Below, one piece after another: positions 8,401 to 12,330 of a DNA stretch of 12,330 nucleotides; positions within the stretch are counted from its first letter, which is position 1, and every line of letters starts with the position of its first letter. The stretch is taken from the NCBI GenBank assembly GCA_004151065.3, contig NWUY0300066206.1:1-12330 (forward strand), read 5' to 3'. A program made the translations under genes and the position numbers. The notes under the pieces were generated by a model. It ran no database searches and was not told the DNA's origin. It saw only the letters and a program-made list of their open reading frames with translations. The stretch is from Larix sibirica (lineage: Eukaryota > Streptophyta > Pinopsida > Pinales > Pinaceae).

Positions 8401-8829
8401 ACATTATGATTTGGTGGTTCTAAGTCACAGGAAGGTAGAAGTGTAGGTTGCATTATGATAAATCCTTAGGAAAAGAATCATCATTTGATATCCTATAGGC
8501 TTGAATTTGAATGCACTAATTACATAATTAAGTATGTCGCCTTAATCCAAGGTCTTAAAAGGGAAATTGATCTAAATATCAAATGATTAAAGGTTTTTGG
8601 TGATTCTAAAATAATGGTGAGATAGGTAAGAAACAAAATTCATTTTTTATCGCCCCATTTGAAAGGTTCCCAAAATGAGGTATGGAACTTGATCAACCAT
8701 TTCGATGCATTTGATATTACATCAATTCCTCATACTAAAAAAGTGGTTGCAGAGTTGTTGGCTAATGCTGCTTCTAAATTGTCTCCTTTCATAGATGGGT
8801 TCTCAGTTGAATTACTCTTTAGCCCGTGA
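8401..8829 (+). pseudogene. RNase H-like domain (RVT_3 type) placed before RT
   Basis: One frame reads FGGSKSQEGRSVGCIMI, SYRLEFECTNYIIKYVALIQ, LKVFGDSKIMV, and VVAELLANAASKLSP, with stops at 8407, 8467, 8584, 8623 and 8827. These are the four blocks of the plant retrotransposon RNase HI domain often called RVT_3: FDGS, CTNNxAEYEAL, GDSxxIV and ADxLA. In functional copies an Asp, Glu, Asp, Asp set binds metal and cuts the RNA of RNA-DNA hybrids. Here the first Asp is Gly (8413-8415), the Glu is Lys (8530-8532), the second Asp is kept (8602-8604) and the last is Glu (8752-8754). In Tat-lineage elements this second RNase H follows RT; here it precedes it by about 360 bases. Confidence 0.75.
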
Positions 8830-9109
8830 GTGCTAGACAATGTCACTAACTAAAGGGTGTTCAATGGCAATCAACAAATTATTCATTTCTTGACAAATGA
8901 GGACACCTTTAAGGATGCAATAATCGAAAATGAAGAGCATTCTAAGTCACTTAAGAGTTGTCAAGAAGGCATGCATAAATTGAAAAGAATCTCAATACCG
9001 AGAGGAGTTGTGACATTAGAAGCATTGTTTGACCTACAAGGGAAATTTCACAGGCTCATGAATGTGAAAGCAGTTCCTCATTGTTGCATGAAACGATAAA
9101 TTTGGGTAT
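8830..9109 (+). pseudogene. Linker between RNase H and RT of element B
   Basis: The RNase H frame continues VLDNVTN, a TAA at 8851-8853 (a Trp is expected in related elements), then FLTNEDTFKDAIIENEEHSK, KLKRISIPRGVVTLEALFDL and KFHRLMNVKAV to a TAA at 9097-9099. This is a long, acidic then basic linker with no catalytic motif. Uninterrupted codons for 80 residues and the shared frame indicate that it belonged to the same polyprotein as RNase H, so RNase H was not merely pasted next to RT. Confidence 0.55.
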
Positions 9110-9735
9110 TGCTAAAAACCCAGGAAATTTAAATTAGAGGACTTGTTGTAAACAGGCAGAAAGAAAAACATTCATATGCCTATTAAGATAGTATGCTGAT
9201 GTGTTTGCATGGTCATACAAGGAATTAAATACTTACGACACTAGGATCATTAATCATGTGATACTACTGAAGGAAGGGGCCAAGCCATTTCAACATAAGT
9301 TAAGGAAATCACATCCAACACTAGAGCCCTTAATATAAAAACAATAGAAGAAGATATTGGATGCAAAGATAATCTTCAAGGTATGGAATTTTGCTTGGGT
9401 GGAAAACCTAGTCCTTATTTGAAATAAATCAAGAGAAATTAGGTTTTGTGTTGATTTCAAGAGCTTGAACAAAGCCTTTGATAAAGATAACTATCATGTT
9501 CCTCCCATGGAGAAAATTGGTAGCAGTTGGTGTCAGTTTCTAAGATGTTCTCTATCATGGATGGCTTCTCCAAGTACAATAAAGCCTTGGTAGCTTAAGA
9601 AGATAAGATTAAGACCACATTTAGAACTAAATGGGGTACATGTTTTTACTGTCGGATGCCATTCAGGCTAATCAATGTAGGATCCACTTTCCAACTAGCC
9701 ATGGACATAGTTTTTCATGGTTTGATTAATCAAAT
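9110..9735 (+). pseudogene. Reverse transcriptase of element B, palm and thumb deleted
   Basis: After frameshifts near 9120 and 9190 the sequence reads YADVFAWSYKELNTYDTRII, the lead-in to RT, then NKSREIRFCVDFKSLNKAF (fingers block, RxCVDFxxLN). A shift near 9530 leads to MFSIMDGFSKYNKALVA, the first catalytic block, whose Asp is kept. Then follows MPFRLINVGSTFQLAMDIVF (from 9656), the block expected to read MPFGLxNAxxTFQ; the conserved Gly is Arg. After HGLINQ the expected YxDD block is absent and, within about 35 codons, the sequence has become the end of an RNase H domain. The RT thus lacks its main catalytic pair. In a working element it copies the RNA into DNA. Confidence 0.85.
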
Positions 9736-10110
9736 TTATTCAAATTTACACCCAACAGTCAAGTTATTATTCATCCAAAAGGAGTTAGGGGAAAGAAGAG
9801 GAAATTGGATGACTGCCATATAAAAATATGACCTTGAATTCAAGCCAGCCAATACATTGAGAGGATAGGGCTTATGCAGAATAGCTACTAAATCAATGTA
9901 TTAGCCAGAAGAATAAGAGGAGAGCTGGGAAAACGAAATATCATTATATACCCAAGAAGTTATTTTCCTCCCATTCATGAAAGATTCTTGGTATACATAT
10001 TTGGTGCAGTTTCTACATAAGGGAACGACCCTGGGTAACCTGAACTCCAAGCAGAAGAGAGACTTGAGGCTCAAATCATCTGTATACATATTGATAAATG
10101 GTATCCTTTA
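9736..10110 (+). pseudogene. RNase H C-terminal remnant and RT-integrase linker
   Basis: In the same frame as the last part of RT the sequence reads GNWMTAI, TAA (9821-9823), KYDLEFKPANTLRG, stop, GLCRIATKSM, then SWENEISLYTQEV, DSWYTYLVQFLHKGT and SKQKRDLRLKSSVYILINGI. In related plant Pol proteins this block, with its W-x-x-x-I-Q-E-Y-D-L-E and Q-x-x-x-LRLKS motifs, joins the connection/RNase H domain to integrase. The first part of RNase H is missing along with the RT catalytic block, so one deletion took out both. Four in-frame stops are seen; those after GNWMTAI, in RG*GLC and in MY*PEE fit lost Gln codons. A frameshift at the A8 run near 10110 separates it from integrase. Confidence 0.75.
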
Positions 10111-10873
10111 AAAAAAATCATAACGATGTATTTCTCATATGACTTGAAAAACAAGATGCAGATAAAGTCCTCAAATAACTACATGACGGACCTATTGGAG
10201 GAAATTTCGTTGGAGAAACTGCTTCACACAAGATCCTCGTGGAAGGATATTATTTTCCCACATTATTTAAATATGCCCATGCTTACACGTGAAAGTATAG
10301 ATTGTTCTATGTAGGTATCGATCACGAGAAGAAACCTACCATCTCTTTGCAATTGATTACCATTGATGAACCATTTCGGTAGTGGGGTATGAAAATCATT
10401 AGAGAAATCAATCCAAACTCCTCAAAGAAACACAAATACATTCTGATAGCAACATATTATTTCACAAGGTGGACTGAAGCAATTCCCCTAGTTAAGGTCA
10501 ACAAAGTGTTCGTCATCGACTTCATTGAACATTAGCTAATGATCAGGTTTGGTGTTCCATTAATCCTTGTTTTTATACTGGTTCATATTTCTCTTCATTG
10601 AAATTAATAGAATCTTCTTTGGAAATATGAATCATTCTATGATACTCATACAATTACTACCCTCAAGGAAACAATTTGGCAAATTCCACTAACAAAAGCT
10701 TCATTAGAATCCTCAAGAAAATTGTAGTTGACCATGATAAGAACTAGCACAACACATTTCCCAAAGCTCTTTGGGATGAAAGGGTGACACCCAAATATGA
10801 TCTAGGATCATCCCCATACTTCTTGTTTTATGGGAAAGAGGCCACCTTTCCCCACAACATCCTCTTTCCCTCC
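10111..10873 (+). pseudogene. Integrase of element B, catalytically dead and truncated
   Basis: The zinc-binding region reads LHDGPIGGNF (from 10179), HKILVEGYYFPTLFKYAHAY, with the second His of the HHCC pair changed to Asn and both Cys replaced by Tyr and Phe. The core reads WGMKIIREINPNSSKKHKY, TYYFTRWTEAIPLVKVNKV, RFGVPLILV, then after a one-base shift SYFSSLKLIE and YPQGNNLANSTNKSFIRILK. All three acidic residues are gone: Lys at 10392-10394 in the WGxD position, Tyr at 10574-10576 in the DNG position, Asn at 10682-10684 in the QxEST position. The C-terminal end YGKEATFPHNILFPS is cut off at 10873, with no C-terminal domain. Integrase would have joined element DNA to the host chromosome. 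Confidence 0.88.
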
Positions 10874-11043
10874 TGTTGACGCTCCCAACAACTCCCCTTA
10901 ATTTTTACAAAATAAAGGGTCCCCCATTAGAATTTTTGTAAATACTTAGGTTTTGTTTTTTTGTTGATTTTATCTTGTTTGATTTGGTAGGTGAGTTCTT
11001 GGATTTCTTTCTTCGATCCTTCGCTCGGTGCAATGCTTGTTAT

Positions 11044-11303
11044 TTGACTTGGTTTTCATGAAATTGATTTGCTAGTCTTGACTTTGAGTGTTTCATGGTC
11101 CGTGCTTTGATGACTTTGCAAGTTCATGACTATTATGTTCAAGCCATCATTTGTATTATTTGACTGATTGGATTGGCACCAACTTATCATGTTGTTGGTT
11201 GAGTATTTTTGCTTTTGGTGGATGAAAGACACTTGCACACTCTCAATTGACTTTAACCAAGTTGATTGTATATCTCACTTTGAAAGAAGTGGATTATCTT
11301 GAC
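11044..11303 (+). promoter_or_regulatory. Cluster of five W-box motifs (TTGACT)
   Basis: TTGACT starts at 11044, 11078, 11160, 11247 and 11299. TTGAC(C/T) is the WRKY transcription factor site, and several stress-activated plant retrotransposons carry it in U3. All five are on the plus strand. Further TGAC cores lie among them. Confidence 0.55.
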
Positions 11304-11541
11304 TTTTCGACATTTTTGCCAATTTTCGGTGTTAATGCATAAATAAATTTTTGGGCGTTTTAGCGGATCACAATAATTTATTTGGAACCTTAATATTAAG
11401 ATTCCCGTCCATGACATGAAAAATTTTACACTAAAGAATGGGTTTGAACTATTGACAACATGAGCCCTCCAATTTTGCAAGCTTTTAACTTTTAGTAAAT
11501 TCTAAAAGGATCATGGGTGAAGAGATTTTATGATGCATCAA

Positions 11542-11550
11542 TATAAATAA
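11542..11550 (+). promoter_or_regulatory. TATA-like site in element C
   Basis: ATCAATATAAATAAATACGG has a TATAAATA core. It lies about 670 bp after the TGTTGACG start and 240 bp after the last W-box, a plausible U3 layout. The region is AT-rich, so chance is quite possible. Confidence 0.3.
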
Positions 11551-11603
11551 ATACGGAAAATAAGTAAATAATTTTATCTTTTAACTAAGCCCTAAAGAAT
11601 CAT

Positions 11604-11827
11604 AAAAGACAAAATATAAAAAAACTTTTAAGTTGAGTGAAATATTTTAATTAAATATATTATACTTCCATGTTTGCCAAAGTTATAAACCAAATTAAGC
11701 AAGTGAAATGTTCAAAAAGACAAAATATAAAAAAAAACTTTTAGGTTGAGTTGAAATATTTAAATTAAATATATTATACTTCCATGTTTGCCAAAGTTAT
11801 AAACCAAATTAAGCAGGTGAAATGTTC
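11604..11827 (+). repeat. Tandem duplication, two copies of about 111-114 bp
   Basis: Copy 1 (11604-11713) and copy 2 (11715-11827) both run from AAAAGACAAAATAT to GTGAAATGTTC. They differ by a few substitutions and a longer A-run plus one-base shifts. The high identity shows a duplication younger than the general decay of elements A and B. Nothing suggests coding. Confidence 0.95.
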
Positions 11828-12330
11828 TTTACTTGTTCCACGTGAGCATATTCAATCTTTCAATGAATTTTATTATGGGTTGAATAATTTAAGAAATGAA
11901 AAGAATAACATAGGGATTCGAAAAGTTCACTATATTGGCTTATGTGCTTAGTTTCTTATATTATTTCTTTTTATTATTGTATCTTGCTCAAAACTTTAAC
12001 TAATTTAAAAAATTAATATAAAGTATATTGAGTTTGATGATTTTCATTAAAAGATTTAAATTAAGTATTACATTGCATGAGTTATAATAAAAAACACAAA
12101 TTCCTTGGTTGTTCATCATTTTAAAAAAGTCACTTATCGCTTTGCCACTTTGCTCATTTATCTTTTGAATGACAGCCTGATGGGATTATGAAATATAATA
12201 AATCGTTCTGAGTTTAGATAGCAATTCTGCCCTTAGCCCTCGCATTCAACCTACGGAAATTACCATAATGTTATGAAACTTAATATTTTGGAAAAGAAAG
12301 GTTTATTTCTCCACATTAGATCATTAAAGG

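Larger units (their letters stand above)
5711..10873 (+). mobile_element. Ty3/gypsy LTR retrotransposon B, decayed, 3' end missing
   Basis: Plus-strand order is candidate LTR, PBS, Gag, RNase H-like domain, RT, RNase H remnant and linker, integrase. Integrase before the 3' end and the RT motif MPFRLINVGSTFQ place it in Ty3/gypsy, and the Pol motifs (SWYTYLVQFL, LEFKPANTLRG, YYFPTLF, YFTRWTEAIPL) match a family abundant in plant genomes. Integrase breaks off at 10873 and no 3' LTR follows. The sequence has very many stops, at least three frameshifts and an in-frame deletion in RT, so it is much older than element A. The element may be Tat-like because of its second RNase H domain, but that domain is not in the usual place. 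Confidence 0.8.
10874..12330. repeat. Probable start of a third LTR or other insertion (element C)
   Basis: At 10874 the integrase reading stops and TGTTGACGCTCCCAACA begins. This starts with TG like an LTR and is nearly its own inverted repeat, since the reverse strand reads TGTTGGGAGCGTCAACA. No protein is visible on either strand for 1.45 kb; the open frames at 11056-11480 on the minus strand have no features. W-box motifs, a TATA-like site and a tandem duplication are listed separately. If it is an LTR, orientation is probably plus and the candidate duplicated site is CCTCC (10869-10873); its other copy would be to the right. A deletion junction with unrelated DNA is the alternative. Confidence 0.4.

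Noticed and set aside
10862-10873. Polypurine tract (reverse strand GGAGGGAAAGAGG) for a 3' LTR
   Set aside because: It is on the wrong strand for element B and is coding sequence of its integrase.
11056-11480. Minus-strand open frames of 60 and 75 codons
   Set aside because: No recognisable features and located in non-coding, probably LTR, sequence.

Overview
The window looks like intergenic DNA from a land plant with a large, repeat-rich nuclear genome. A gymnosperm is my best guess, from the style of the Gag and Pol motifs, but this is not proven. It is AT-rich and contains no intact gene, no RNA gene, no CRISPR array and nothing bacterial. Almost everything interpretable is decayed Ty3/gypsy-type LTR retrotransposon, apparently in at least three nested or abutting pieces.

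Element A (1-4683, minus strand) reads right to left. It has a long 5' LTR (2105-4683, about 2.58 kb, TGTAACACCCC...GGGGTGCATTACA in its own sense), a primer-binding site matching initiator Met-tRNA at 11 of 12 bases (2090-2101), an untranslated leader, and a gag-pol frame that leaves the window at position 1. That frame carries the Gag core, a CCHC-type zinc knuckle, a protease and the segment just before reverse transcriptase. It has several stops and frameshifts. A minisatellite of about 650 bp (2338-2990), built on a GTGACACAAATAACT-like unit, sits inside the LTR.

From 4684 to 5710 (plus strand) there is a decayed coding-like stretch I do not recognise. The LTR of element A appears to have been inserted into it. 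It ends exactly where a candidate LTR of element B begins (5711-6545, with a TATA box near 5887). A candidate primer-binding site follows at 6551.

Element B (5711-10873, plus strand) holds a Gag-like region (6624-7888), an unassigned linker, an RNase H-like domain (8401-8829), a further linker, a reverse transcriptase that has lost its YxDD block by an in-frame deletion (about 9110-9735), an RNase H/linker remnant, and an integrase that stops abruptly at 10873. The RNase H-like domain lies before the reverse transcriptase instead of after it. All three integrase acidic residues and three of four RNase H acidic residues are replaced, so the element is dead.

From 10874 to the right edge there is non-coding DNA beginning TGTTGACGCTCCC, probably the start of a third LTR (element C). 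It contains five TTGACT W-box motifs, a TATA-like site and a 111-114 bp tandem duplication. I found no cellular gene and no new functional system. The points most worth checking are the RNase H-before-RT order, the LTR minisatellite, and the unrecognised open frame next to the element B LTR.
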